DNA from: Caldimonas manganoxidans ATCC BAA-369
Lineage (GTDB): Bacteria > Pseudomonadota > Gammaproteobacteria > Burkholderiales > Burkholderiaceae_C
Direction: 5' to 3'
DNA length: 64,000 nucleotides
Assembly: GCF_000381125.1 (NCBI RefSeq)
Contig: NZ_KB905930.1
Span: forward strand, 1 to 64,000
Part shown: positions 17,382 through 24,844 of the stretch, piece after piece
How the letters are laid out: each line of letters begins with the position of its first letter
Position numbering within the stretch: the stretch's first letter is position 1
Notes under the pieces: generated by a model
The model's database searches: none
What the model saw: the letters and a program-made list of their open reading frames with translations, nothing else
Told to the model about the DNA's origin: nothing
Program-made: the position numbers and the translations under genes

Positions 17382-17397
17382 GTAACGTTTACGTCAA
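17382..17397. promoter_or_regulatory. LiuR-like inverted repeat at the etfB start region
   Basis: GTAACGTTTACGTCAA is an imperfect inverted repeat (half-sites ACGT and ACGTCAA). It lies 18 bp before the etfB ATG, and TAGAAT at 17371-17376, a possible -10 box, lies just upstream. It matches 14 of 16 bases of the inverted repeat in front of the short-chain dehydrogenase gene at 51.5 kb. The shape resembles sites of MerR-family LiuR regulators of branched-chain and acyl-CoA catabolism. Confidence 0.55.
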
Positions 17398-17415
17398 TCC
17401 GAAGGAGAGCGTCGC

Positions 17416-18165
17416 ATGAAGGCACTGGTCGCAGTCAAGCGCGTCGTGGACTACAACGTCAAGGTGCGTGTGAAGTCCGACGGCACGGGGGTGGACATCG
17501 CCAACGTCAAGATGAGCATGAACCCCTTTGACGAGATCGCGGTGGAAGAAGCCACCCGTCTGAAGGAAAAGGGGGTGGTCAGCGAGATCGTGGCCGTGTC
17601 CTGCGGCGTGGCGCAATGCCAGGAAACGCTGCGCACGGCGATGGCCATTGGGGCGGACCGGGCCATACTCGTCGAGACCGATGCCGAGTTGCAGCCGTTG
17701 GCCGTGGCCAAGCTGCTCAAGGCCGTGGTCGACAAGGAGCAGCCCCAGCTCATCATCTTGGGCAAGCAAGCCATCGATGACGATTGCAACCAGACGGGGC
17801 AGATGCTGGCGGCATTGCTCGATCGCCCGCAGGGGACCTTTGCCAGCAAGGTCGAAGTGGTCGATGGGGCCGTGGTCGTCACCCGCGAGGTCGACGGTGG
17901 CCTGGAGACGGTGAAGCTGCAATTGCCGGCCATCGTGACCACCGATCTGCGCTTGAACGAGCCGCGCTATGTGACGCTGCCCAACATCATGAAGGCCAAG
18001 AAGAAGCCCCTGGAGGTGCTCAAGCCGGCGGATCTCGGGGTTGACGTCAGCCCGCGTCTGAAAACCCTGAAGGTGGCTGAGCCTCCCAAGCGCAGCGCCG
18101 GTGTGAAGGTGCCCGACGTGGCCACGCTGGTCAGCAAGCTCAAGAACGAAGCCAAGGTCATTTGA
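17416..18165 (+). CDS. etfB: Electron-transfer flavoprotein beta subunit
   Basis: ETF carries electrons from acyl-CoA dehydrogenases to the quinone pool through ETF-quinone oxidoreductase. The 249-residue product has the EtfB start [20 protein letters not shown], the AMP-binding segment ([15 protein letters not shown]), and the recognition-loop signature [21 protein letters not shown] strong ribosome site (AAGGAGA) lies 7 bases before the ATG. The gene is first in etfB-etfA, behind two operator-like palindromes. The window's two acyl-CoA dehydrogenases are plausible partners. Confidence 0.97.
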   Translation: MKALVAVKRVVDYNVKVRVKSDGTGVDIANVKMSMNPFDEIAVEEATRLKEKGVVSEIVAVSCGVAQCQETLRTAMAIGADRAILVETDAELQPLAVAKLLKAVVDKEQPQLIILGKQAIDDDCNQTGQMLAALLDRPQGTFASKVEVVDGAVVVTREVDGGLETVKLQLPAIVTTDLRLNEPRYVTLPNIMKAKKKPLEVLKPADLGVDVSPRLKTLKVAEPPKRSAGVKVPDVATLVSKLKNEAKVI

Positions 18166-18176
18166 GGAGTTCGGTC

Positions 18177-19109
18177 ATGTCCATTCTTGTCATTGCAGAG
18201 CACGAGCACGGCGCCCTCAAAGGGGCCACGTTCAATACGGTGACGGCTGCGTTGGCCTGCGGGTCGGAAGTGCATGTGTTGGTGGCGGGTCACAACGTCG
18301 GGGAAGCGGCTCGGCAAGCGGCCCAGATCGCCGGTGTGACCAAGGTGTTGCATGCCGATGCGCCGCAACTCGATGCACAACTGGCCGAGAACGTGGCGGC
18401 CCAAGTGCTGGCCGTGGCCCAAGGTTATAGCCACATCCTCTTTCCGGCCACTGCTCACGGCAAGAACGCCGCCCCCAGGGTGGCGGCCAAGTTGGACGTT
18501 GCGCAGATTTCGGATATCACCAAGGTGGTGTCGCCGGACACCTTCGAGCGGCCCATTTATGCCGGCAACGCGATCGCGACGGTGCAAAGCGCCGATGCGG
18601 TCAAGGTGATCACGGTGCGCACCACGGCGTTCGACGCGGCGCCGGCCACTGGCGGCGCAGCAAGCGTGGAAAGCGTGGCGGCGGTGAGTGATTCGGGGTT
18701 GTCCAGCTTCGTGGGTCGCGAAGTCACCAAGAGCGACCGTCCGGAGCTCACCGCCGCCAAGATCATCGTCTCGGGTGGCCGTGCGCTGGGCTCGGCCGAG
18801 AAGTTCAACGAGGTGCTGACGCCGCTGGCCGACAAGCTCGGGGCCGCGCTGGGCGCCAGCCGGGCGGCGGTGGACGCGGGGTATGCGCCCAACGACTGGC
18901 AGGTCGGTCAGACGGGCAAGATCGTGGCACCGCAGCTGTACATCGCCGCGGGCATCAGCGGGGCGATTCAGCATCTGGCGGGCATGAAGGACTCCAAGGT
19001 GATCGTGGCGATCAACAAGGATCCCGAGGCCCCGATCTTTTCCGTGGCCGACTATGGCCTGGAGGCCGACCTGTTCGAAGCCGTGCCGGAGCTGGTCAAG
19101 AGCCTGTGA
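18177..19109 (+). CDS. etfA: Electron-transfer flavoprotein alpha subunit
   Basis: EtfA binds the redox FAD of the ETF heterodimer. The start at 18177 (MSILVIAEHEHGALKG) follows GAGGAG by 7 bases; an in-frame start at 18162 overlaps the etfB stop and is less likely. The 310-residue product has the N-terminal ETF domain and the C-terminal FAD domain with VSGGRALGS, QVGQTGKIVAPQLYIAAGIS, GAIQHLAGMKDS and INKDPEAPIF. It is separated from etfB by 11 bp and followed by a strong terminator. Confidence 0.97.
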   Translation: MSILVIAEHEHGALKGATFNTVTAALACGSEVHVLVAGHNVGEAARQAAQIAGVTKVLHADAPQLDAQLAENVAAQVLAVAQGYSHILFPATAHGKNAAPRVAAKLDVAQISDITKVVSPDTFERPIYAGNAIATVQSADAVKVITVRTTAFDAAPATGGAASVESVAAVSDSGLSSFVGREVTKSDRPELTAAKIIVSGGRALGSAEKFNEVLTPLADKLGAALGASRAAVDAGYAPNDWQVGQTGKIVAPQLYIAAGISGAIQHLAGMKDSKVIVAINKDPEAPIFSVADYGLEADLFEAVPELVKSL

Positions 19110-19150
19110 GATCCACAACGGGCCGTGACATCGGGATGTTGCGGCCCGCC

Positions 19151-19189
19151 AGACCCGTGCGCCCGTTGCACAGGCCACGGGTCTTTTTT
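19151..19189 (+). terminator. Rho-independent terminator of etfBA
   Basis: The perfect 9-bp stem AGACCCGTG (19151-19159) and CACGGGTCT (19176-19184) is followed by a run of Ts. It lies 41 bp after the etfA stop and separates the etfBA unit from the acyl-CoA dehydrogenase gene. Confidence 0.85.
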
Positions 19190-19236
19190 CCGCCTGGTGC
19201 ACAAGTTGTCCGTCGAGTGACAAGCGAGGAGATGCC

Positions 19237-21027
19237 GTGACTTACCGTGCCCCCGTCAAGGACATGCTGTTTTGCATGAAGGAGCTGGCTGGTTTGGACG
19301 AGGTGGCCAAGCTGCCTGGTTTCGAGGATGCCGGCGTGGAAACCGCCCAGGCCGTTCTGGAGGAATGCGCCCGGTTCAATGAGGGGGTGGTCGCTCCGCT
19401 CAATGTGGAAGGCGACCGCAACCCCAGCGCCTGGAAGGACGGGCAAGTCTTCACGACGCCTGGCTTCAAGGAAGCTTTCCGTCAGTTTGCAGAAGGGGGC
19501 TGGCAGGGTCTGCAGCACCCGACCGACTTCGGTGGTCAGGGCCTGCCCAAGACCATCGGTGCGGCCTGCATCGAGATGATCAACAGTGCCAATCTGAGTT
19601 TTGCACTGTGTCCGCTGCTGACCGATGGGGCGATCGAGGCCTTGTTGACCGCCGGCTCGCCCGAGCAGCAGCGCACCTACATTCCCAAGATGATCTCGGG
19701 GCAGTGGACCGGCACGATGAACCTCACCGAGCCGCAAGCGGGTTCGGACCTGGCGCTGGTGCGCACGCGCGCCGAGCCACAGCCAGATGGCACCTACAAG
19801 CTGTTTGGCACCAAGATCTTCATCACTTACGGTGAGCATGACATGGCCGAGAACATCGTCCATCTCGTGCTGGCGCGTGTCACCGGCGCGCCCGAAGGGG
19901 TGAAGGGCATCTCGTTGTTCATCGTGCCGAAGTTCTTGGTTCGGCCCGATGGGTCGATCGGTGAACGCAACGATGTGCACTGCGTGAGCATCGAGCACAA
20001 GCTTGGCATCAAGGCCAGCCCGACGGCAGTGTTGCAGTTTGGCGACCACGGTGGCGCGGTGGGTTACCTGGTGGGTCAGGAAAACCGCGGTCTGGAGTAC
20101 ATGTTCATCATGATGAACGCGGCTCGCTATGCCGTGGGTGTGCAAGGCATTGCGGTGGCCGAGCGGGCTTATCAGTTGGCAGCGGCGTATGCCAAGGAGC
20201 GTATCCAGTCGCGGCCGGTGGACGGGTCTCGGCCTGGCAGCGCGCCGATCATCCACCATCCGGATGTGCGCCGGATGTTGATGACGATGCGCGCCTATAC
20301 GGAAGGCTGCCGTGCGATGGCCATCACTGCCGCAGCGGCCTATGACGCGGCTCATGCACACCCGGACGAGAAGGAGCGCCAGCGCAATCAGGCTTTCTAT
20401 GAGTTCATGGTGCCGCTGGTCAAGGGCTACAGCACCGAGATGAGCTTGGAGGTGACCAGCCTGGGGGTGCAGGTGCACGGGGGGATGGGCTTCATCGAGG
20501 AGACGGGGGCCGCCCAGCATTATCGAGACGCTCGCATTTTGCCCATCTATGAGGGCACCACGGCGATCCAAGCCAATGATTTGGTGGGCCGCAAGACGGT
20601 GCGCGATGGGGGCCAGGTGGCCAAGGCCATCGCTGCGCAGATCGCCAACACCGAGGCGGACTTGGCCCGTCGCGACAGTGTGGCCGCTCGTGCCATGCTC
20701 CAGCGCCTGCAAGCGGCCCGAGAAGCATTCGTGCAGGTGGTGGATTTCATCGTGGCGCAAGCCAAGAGCCGACCGAATGCGGTCTACGCCGGCAGCGTGC
20801 CGTATTTGATGCTTGCCGGCAATGTGGTGGCAGGTTGGCAGATGGCGCGGGCCTTGATGGTGGCCGAGGATCGGCTGGCCGCCGGCGAGGACACGGGCTT
20901 CATGCAGGCCAAGATCGCCACGGCGCGCTTCTATGCCGAGCACATCCTGGCCAAGGTGCCAGCGGTGCGTGAGGCGATCGTCAATGGCGCCGACAGCGTC
21001 ATGGGCTTGGACATCGAAGCATTCTGA
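19237..21027 (+). CDS. Acyl-CoA dehydrogenase, large DmdC-like type
   Basis: This is a 596-residue FAD-dependent acyl-CoA dehydrogenase with the extra N-terminal and C-terminal segments that mark the ~600-residue branch, which includes 3-methylmercaptopropionyl-CoA dehydrogenase DmdC and many unassigned enzymes. Visible features: TEPQAGSDLALVRTRA (FAD/substrate loop), QVHGGMGFIEETGAAQHYRD, and the catalytic Glu in ILPIYEGTTAIQANDLVGRK. The GTG start follows GAGGAG. It sits directly after etfBA, its likely electron acceptor, and 17 bp before the nitronate-monooxygenase-like gene. Substrate is unassigned; DmdC itself cannot be claimed. Confidence 0.9.
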   Translation: MTYRAPVKDMLFCMKELAGLDEVAKLPGFEDAGVETAQAVLEECARFNEGVVAPLNVEGDRNPSAWKDGQVFTTPGFKEAFRQFAEGGWQGLQHPTDFGGQGLPKTIGAACIEMINSANLSFALCPLLTDGAIEALLTAGSPEQQRTYIPKMISGQWTGTMNLTEPQAGSDLALVRTRAEPQPDGTYKLFGTKIFITYGEHDMAENIVHLVLARVTGAPEGVKGISLFIVPKFLVRPDGSIGERNDVHCVSIEHKLGIKASPTAVLQFGDHGGAVGYLVGQENRGLEYMFIMMNAARYAVGVQGIAVAERAYQLAAAYAKERIQSRPVDGSRPGSAPIIHHPDVRRMLMTMRAYTEGCRAMAITAAAAYDAAHAHPDEKERQRNQAFYEFMVPLVKGYSTEMSLEVTSLGVQVHGGMGFIEETGAAQHYRDARILPIYEGTTAIQANDLVGRKTVRDGGQVAKAIAAQIANTEADLARRDSVAARAMLQRLQAAREAFVQVVDFIVAQAKSRPNAVYAGSVPYLMLAGNVVAGWQMARALMVAEDRLAAGEDTGFMQAKIATARFYAEHILAKVPAVREAIVNGADSVMGLDIEAF

Positions 21028-21044
21028 GTCTCGAGGAGCATCCC

Positions 21045-22001
21045 GTGCCTTTGCCGACCATCCTTCAGAACTTGCCGCTGCCAGTCATCGGCTCGCCGTT
21101 GTTCATCATCAGCAATCCACGGCTCGTGATCGAGCAGTGCAAGGCCGGCATCGTGGGTTCGATGCCGGCGCTCAATGCGCGGCCGGCCTCTCAGTTGGAC
21201 GAGTGGTTGGCCGAGATCACCGAGACGCTGGCGGCCTATAACCGCCAGCATCCGGACCGCCCGGCTGCCCCGTTTGCGATCAACCAGATCGTGCACAAGA
21301 GCAATGACCGGCTCGAGCACGACATGGCCTTGTGCGAGAAGTACAAGGTGCCCATCATCATCACCTCGCTGGGGGCCCGCACGGATGTGAACGAGGCGGT
21401 GCATCGCTGGGGTGGAGTCGTGTTGCACGACATCATCAACAACACCTTTGCCCGCAAAGCCATCGACAAAGGGGCGGATGGCTTGATTGCCGTGGCGGCC
21501 GGGGCCGGCGGTCATGCGGGCACGACCAGTCCTTTCGCGCTGGTGCAAGAGATTCGGGAGTGGTTCGACGGCCCCTTGGCGCTGTCCGGGGCGATTGCCA
21601 CGGGGCGTGCGATCTTGGCGGCGCGGGCCATGGGGGCGGACTTCGCTTACATCGGCTCGGCTTTCATCGCCACCGAAGAGGCGCGCGCCGTCGATGAATA
21701 CAAGCGCATGATCACCGAAAGCACCAGCCAGGACATCGTCTATTCGAACCTTTTCACCGGGGTGCACGGCAATTATTTGCGTGGCTCCATCGTGCGTGCC
21801 GGGTTGGATCCGGACAATCTGGCCGTTAGCGACCCGAGCAAGATGAATTTCGGCGGCGAAGGGGCGAAAAAGGCCTGGAAGGACATCTGGGGCGCCGGCC
21901 AAGGGGTGGGGGCCATCAAAGAGGTGGTGCCCGCGCGCGTGTTGATCGAGCGTTTACGCAGCGAGTATCTGGCCGCCAAGGCGCAGTTGTGCGCAGCTTG
22001 A
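21045..22001 (+). CDS. Nitronate monooxygenase (2-nitropropane dioxygenase) family protein
   Basis: This 318-residue FMN-binding TIM-barrel protein belongs to the NPD/NMO family, which oxidises alkyl nitronates; some relatives act on other small substrates. Landmarks: PLPVIGSPLFIISNPRLV at the N-terminus, AGAGGHAGTTSPFAL (FMN phosphate loop with the conserved His), LSGAIATGRAILAARAMGAD and YIGSAFIATEEARA. The GTG start follows CGAGGAG. The 17-bp gap makes it cotranscribed with the acyl-CoA dehydrogenase gene. This pairing is seen in other Burkholderiales, but the physiological reaction is not established. Confidence 0.88.
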   Translation: MPLPTILQNLPLPVIGSPLFIISNPRLVIEQCKAGIVGSMPALNARPASQLDEWLAEITETLAAYNRQHPDRPAAPFAINQIVHKSNDRLEHDMALCEKYKVPIIITSLGARTDVNEAVHRWGGVVLHDIINNTFARKAIDKGADGLIAVAAGAGGHAGTTSPFALVQEIREWFDGPLALSGAIATGRAILAARAMGADFAYIGSAFIATEEARAVDEYKRMITESTSQDIVYSNLFTGVHGNYLRGSIVRAGLDPDNLAVSDPSKMNFGGEGAKKAWKDIWGAGQGVGAIKEVVPARVLIERLRSEYLAAKAQLCAA

Positions 22002-22058
22002 TGCGGCGGCCCGGCGTTCGCGCGGTCCACGGGCCGGGTGGACGCTGAGCCGCCGGCC

Positions 22059-22087
22059 TGGACTTCCAGCGGTTCGGCATCTATACT
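22059..22087 (+). promoter_or_regulatory. Sigma-70 promoter candidate of the radical-SAM gene
   Basis: TGGACT at 22059-22064 and TATACT at 22082-22087 are separated by 17 bp. The -10 box overlaps the first bases of the LexA box, so bound LexA would block polymerase. The predicted start of transcription is only about 14-26 bases from the candidate ATG codons. Confidence 0.6.
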
Positions 22088-22101
22088 GTATATCTATACA
22101 G
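22086..22101. promoter_or_regulatory. LexA (SOS) box
   Basis: CTGTATATCTATACAG matches the proteobacterial SOS-box consensus CTG-N10-CAG, including the alternating TA core, and the flanking bases (TA on both sides) extend the symmetry. It lies 6 bp before the first ATG of the downstream radical-SAM gene and overlaps its predicted -10 box. Confidence 0.85.
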
Positions 22102-22107
22102 TTACCG

Positions 22108-23223
22108 ATGGGTCCCGGCATGGCCGAACCTCCATGGTCTCCAGTGGTGATCAAGGGCCGCGGCACGGGCTGGCGGCTGGCGCATCGTTTCGAAAGCCAG
22201 GAGCGCGAATGGTTTGACGATGGATGGACCCCGGGGGCGCAGGCCGAGTCTGCCGCTGAGGGGGCCGTCGCGCATCCTCCTCGCACCGAGGTGATGGAAG
22301 AGCGCGTGCGCTCGCTGCTCAGCCCGAACGACTCCCCAGACATTCCCTTCGAGTGGTCGATCAATCCCTACCGGGGCTGTGAGCACGGCTGCATCTACTG
22401 TTACGCCCGCCCCACGCACAGCTACCTGAATCTTTCGCCCGGGCTGGATTTCGAAACGAAGCTGGTGGCCAAGGTGAACGCGGCCGAGGTGCTGGCCCAG
22501 GAGCTGGCGCGACCAGGGCACCGAGTCAGCCCGATCAATATCGGCTCGGCGACCGATGCCTATCAGCCCATCGAGCGTCGCTTGCGGATCACGCGGGCGG
22601 TGCTGGAGGTGTTGCACCGCTGCAAACACCCTTACACCATCGTTACCAAGTCCTCAGGGGTGGAACGGGACCTGGACCTGATTGCCGCCGATGCGGCCGA
22701 GCGCCGGGCGATGGTCTTCGTGAGCGTGACGACACTCGATGCGGCGCTGAGTCGCCGTCTGGAGCCCCGTGCGGCGGCGCCCCACCGCCGATTGCAGACG
22801 GTGCGGACTCTGGCGCGCGCCGGTGTGCCGGTGGGCGTGAACGTCGCCCCGATCATTCCTTTTTTGAACGAGCCGGAGATCGAGCGGCTCGTCCAGGCGG
22901 CTGCCGAGGCCGGCGCCAGGTCGATTCACTACACCGTGTTGCGGCTGCCGTGGGAGGTGAGCCCTTTGTTTCAGCGCTGGCTGCAAGATCATCTGCCGCA
23001 GCGGGCCGCACGCATCATGGCACGGGTGCGTGAGTTGCGGGGCGGCAAGGACTATGAGGCCGAATTCGGCGTGCGCATGAAGGGTCAGGGGGTGTGGGCG
23101 CAGCTCATCGCCCAGCGCGTGGACAAAGCCTGCGCCCGCGCCGGGCTGGCGCGCCACGCACCGCGTCTGGATGCGACGGCTTTCCGACCTCCTGGTGACG
23201 CACGCCAGGCCGAGCTGTTTTGA
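22108..23223 (+). CDS. PA0069-family radical SAM protein (spore-photolyase-like), SOS-regulated
   Basis: This is a 371-residue radical-SAM protein. The 4Fe-4S motif CEHGCIYCYAR (Cys91, Cys95, Cys98 from the first ATG) and SINPYRGCEHG, followed by NIGSATDAYQPIERR, mark the PA0069/SplB-like branch, whose relatives include spore photoproduct lyase. The reaction is unknown; the LexA box directly upstream argues for a DNA-damage role. The first ATG (22108) has no ribosome site; a second (22120, MAEPPWSPVV) is an equally good start. It ends 37 bp from the convergent outer-membrane protein gene. Confidence 0.88.
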   Translation: MGPGMAEPPWSPVVIKGRGTGWRLAHRFESQEREWFDDGWTPGAQAESAAEGAVAHPPRTEVMEERVRSLLSPNDSPDIPFEWSINPYRGCEHGCIYCYARPTHSYLNLSPGLDFETKLVAKVNAAEVLAQELARPGHRVSPINIGSATDAYQPIERRLRITRAVLEVLHRCKHPYTIVTKSSGVERDLDLIAADAAERRAMVFVSVTTLDAALSRRLEPRAAAPHRRLQTVRTLARAGVPVGVNVAPIIPFLNEPEIERLVQAAAEAGARSIHYTVLRLPWEVSPLFQRWLQDHLPQRAARIMARVRELRGGKDYEAEFGVRMKGQGVWAQLIAQRVDKACARAGLARHAPRLDATAFRPPGDARQAELF

Positions 23224-23260
23224 CGCAGGGATCTGATGCGAGGGGGCCGAAGCGGGGGCA

Positions 23261-24253
23261 TCAGAAGCGGATGGTCAGCGTCAGGCCCAAGGCCCACAGG
23301 CCTCGGCGCGCTTCGGCCGCTGTCTCGCGTTCGCGGAAGTGACCCAGGGAGACCTGACCGAGCAGCCAGTCTTCGTGCAGTGCTTGCTCCCAGCTCAGTT
23401 GCAGACCGTATTCCTCGACCTTGACACCGCCTCCTTCACGACCGCGGAAAAGCGCCTCGGTGGACAGCAGGCGCTGGTTGCCGAAGAACTGGTACAGACC
23501 GAGGTTGCTCGACCATTCGACGCGCTGGCTGCGTTGGGTGTAGGTGGCCGCGTGGAGCCAGCGCCCGATCAGGGTGGGGTTGACCTCATGCTCGTACGAC
23601 ACCGCGGTGGTGGATCCGACGCGGTCATCGCGGGTCCAGAAAACGGTCTCGCGCAAATGCAGCCGGTCGGCGGGGCCGAGTTCCCACTGGTGCCGGTAGC
23701 GCAGCTGTGCATAGGGTTTGATGCCTCCGCGCAGGCCCAAGCGGGCATCGAAACCGGCCCCGGCATGGACGCCCAGCCCAGCAAAGAAGGTTTCTTGTCC
23801 TGAGCCGGGGGGCTGCAAACGCTGTTCGCGGCTGAGGGGCTGCGGCTGGTCGGTCACCAGGTCTCGGGCGTCGTCTCGTCCGACGAACAGCCGTGCAGAG
23901 CGCCGTTCGATGTTGGGCAGCCGGAAGCTGGCGTTGAAGCGGGCCCCCAGCCGGGGCGCATGCTGTTGCCGCAGCAGCAACCGCACTTGGAAGACGCCGT
24001 CGCTCACAGAGCCGCCGTCTTCGAAGGGATGGTCGCCAAACCAACCGTCCACGCCCCGGGCCAGCCACTCGGCGGATGCGCGTAGGGACTGCCGGGCCGA
24101 GCTGGCGATGTCCACCATCGGGGAGGCCGGCTCCCCGGGAGGGGAGTCGGCCAGCGCCATGGCTGGCAGGATCAAGATCGCGAACTGACACCAGGCGCTG
24201 AGGCGCGGGGCAGGGCATCGTGAGCGTGCAGAAGGCGCGTACGTGGTGGACAT
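23261..24253 (-). CDS. Outer-membrane beta-barrel-like protein of unknown function in the copper operon
   Basis: No named family is recognised. With the start at 24253 (MSTTYAPSAR) the 330-residue product has a signal peptide (AILILPAMALA), then alternating amphipathic strands rich in Arg, Tyr and aromatic ends (YAQLRYRHQWEL, LRETVFWTRDDRVGS), closing with LGLTLTIRF, whose C-terminal Phe is typical of BAM-inserted porins. It is last in the copper operon, 60 bp after the cupredoxin gene, where copB is found in other systems, but it lacks the Met-rich N-terminus and the sequence pattern of CopB. Confidence 0.68.
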   Translation of the reverse strand: MSTTYAPSARSRCPAPRLSAWCQFAILILPAMALADSPPGEPASPMVDIASSARQSLRASAEWLARGVDGWFGDHPFEDGGSVSDGVFQVRLLLRQQHAPRLGARFNASFRLPNIERRSARLFVGRDDARDLVTDQPQPLSREQRLQPPGSGQETFFAGLGVHAGAGFDARLGLRGGIKPYAQLRYRHQWELGPADRLHLRETVFWTRDDRVGSTTAVSYEHEVNPTLIGRWLHAATYTQRSQRVEWSSNLGLYQFFGNQRLLSTEALFRGREGGGVKVEEYGLQLSWEQALHEDWLLGQVSLGHFRERETAAEARRGLWALGLTLTIRF

Positions 24254-24313
24254 GGGGGTAGGAACTTGCAGGCCGTGCGCACTATAAGCCAGCCCGCACC
24301 CCACGCCAGTACA

Positions 24314-24808
24314 TCATCGCGGCACGACGCGGATCTTGCCCACCATGCCAGCGTCGAAGTGACCCGGCAGCAAACAGGCATACTCGAACTCGCCCACACG
24401 GTTGAAGTGCCAGATCATTTCGGCCGTCTTGCCCGGGGCGACATGGGCCATGTAGGGCTCGTCATGCTCCATGTCGGGGAACTTCTTCATCAGCTCGGCG
24501 TGCGCCTGGAGTTCCTGACGGGTGCCGAGCACGAATTCGTGCATGACGTTGCCGCGGTTGTGGTGGAGGAAGCGAATCGTCTCGCCGTGCTTGACCTCGA
24601 TCTGGGCGGGGGTGAAGCGCATGTCGTCGCTCATTTGGATCTCGAGGGTGCGAGTCACGGCCCGCGCCTGTCCGGCGATGCCCCAAGGTTTTTGCTCAAT
24701 CACCACGGGGCCGGCCTGGCCGCCGTGGTGGCGGTCGCCGTGCGCGATGGTCACCGCTGGCACGAGCAACAGGCCCGCAAGGGCGAGGGCATGGGCGGCT
24801 TGCAGCAT
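24314..24808 (-). CDS. Periplasmic cupredoxin (CopI-like), copper tolerance
   Basis: This is a small blue-copper protein exported to the periplasm. The start at 24808 (MLQAAHALALAG) gives 164 residues with a signal peptide cleaved near AHG, a His-rich segment (HGDRHHGG), then a plastocyanin/azurin-type fold. Type-1 copper ligands are visible as His90 (NVMHEF), Cys145, His150 and Met155 in CLLPGHFDAGM. CopI of Rubrivivax is a similar protein needed for copper tolerance. It lies 36 bp behind copA in the same operon and may buffer Cu(I) or exchange electrons with CopA. Confidence 0.85.
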   Translation of the reverse strand: MLQAAHALALAGLLLVPAVTIAHGDRHHGGQAGPVVIEQKPWGIAGQARAVTRTLEIQMSDDMRFTPAQIEVKHGETIRFLHHNRGNVMHEFVLGTRQELQAHAELMKKFPDMEHDEPYMAHVAPGKTAEMIWHFNRVGEFEYACLLPGHFDAGMVGKIRVVPR

Positions 24809-24844
24809 CGGTGGGTCTCCTTCCAATGGGGCATCGATGGGGCG

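Noticed and set aside
16988-17415. A hidden regulator gene or small RNA before etfB
   Set aside because: Short frames on both strands have no ribosome sites or conserved patterns, and no tRNA or SRP-like fold is seen.
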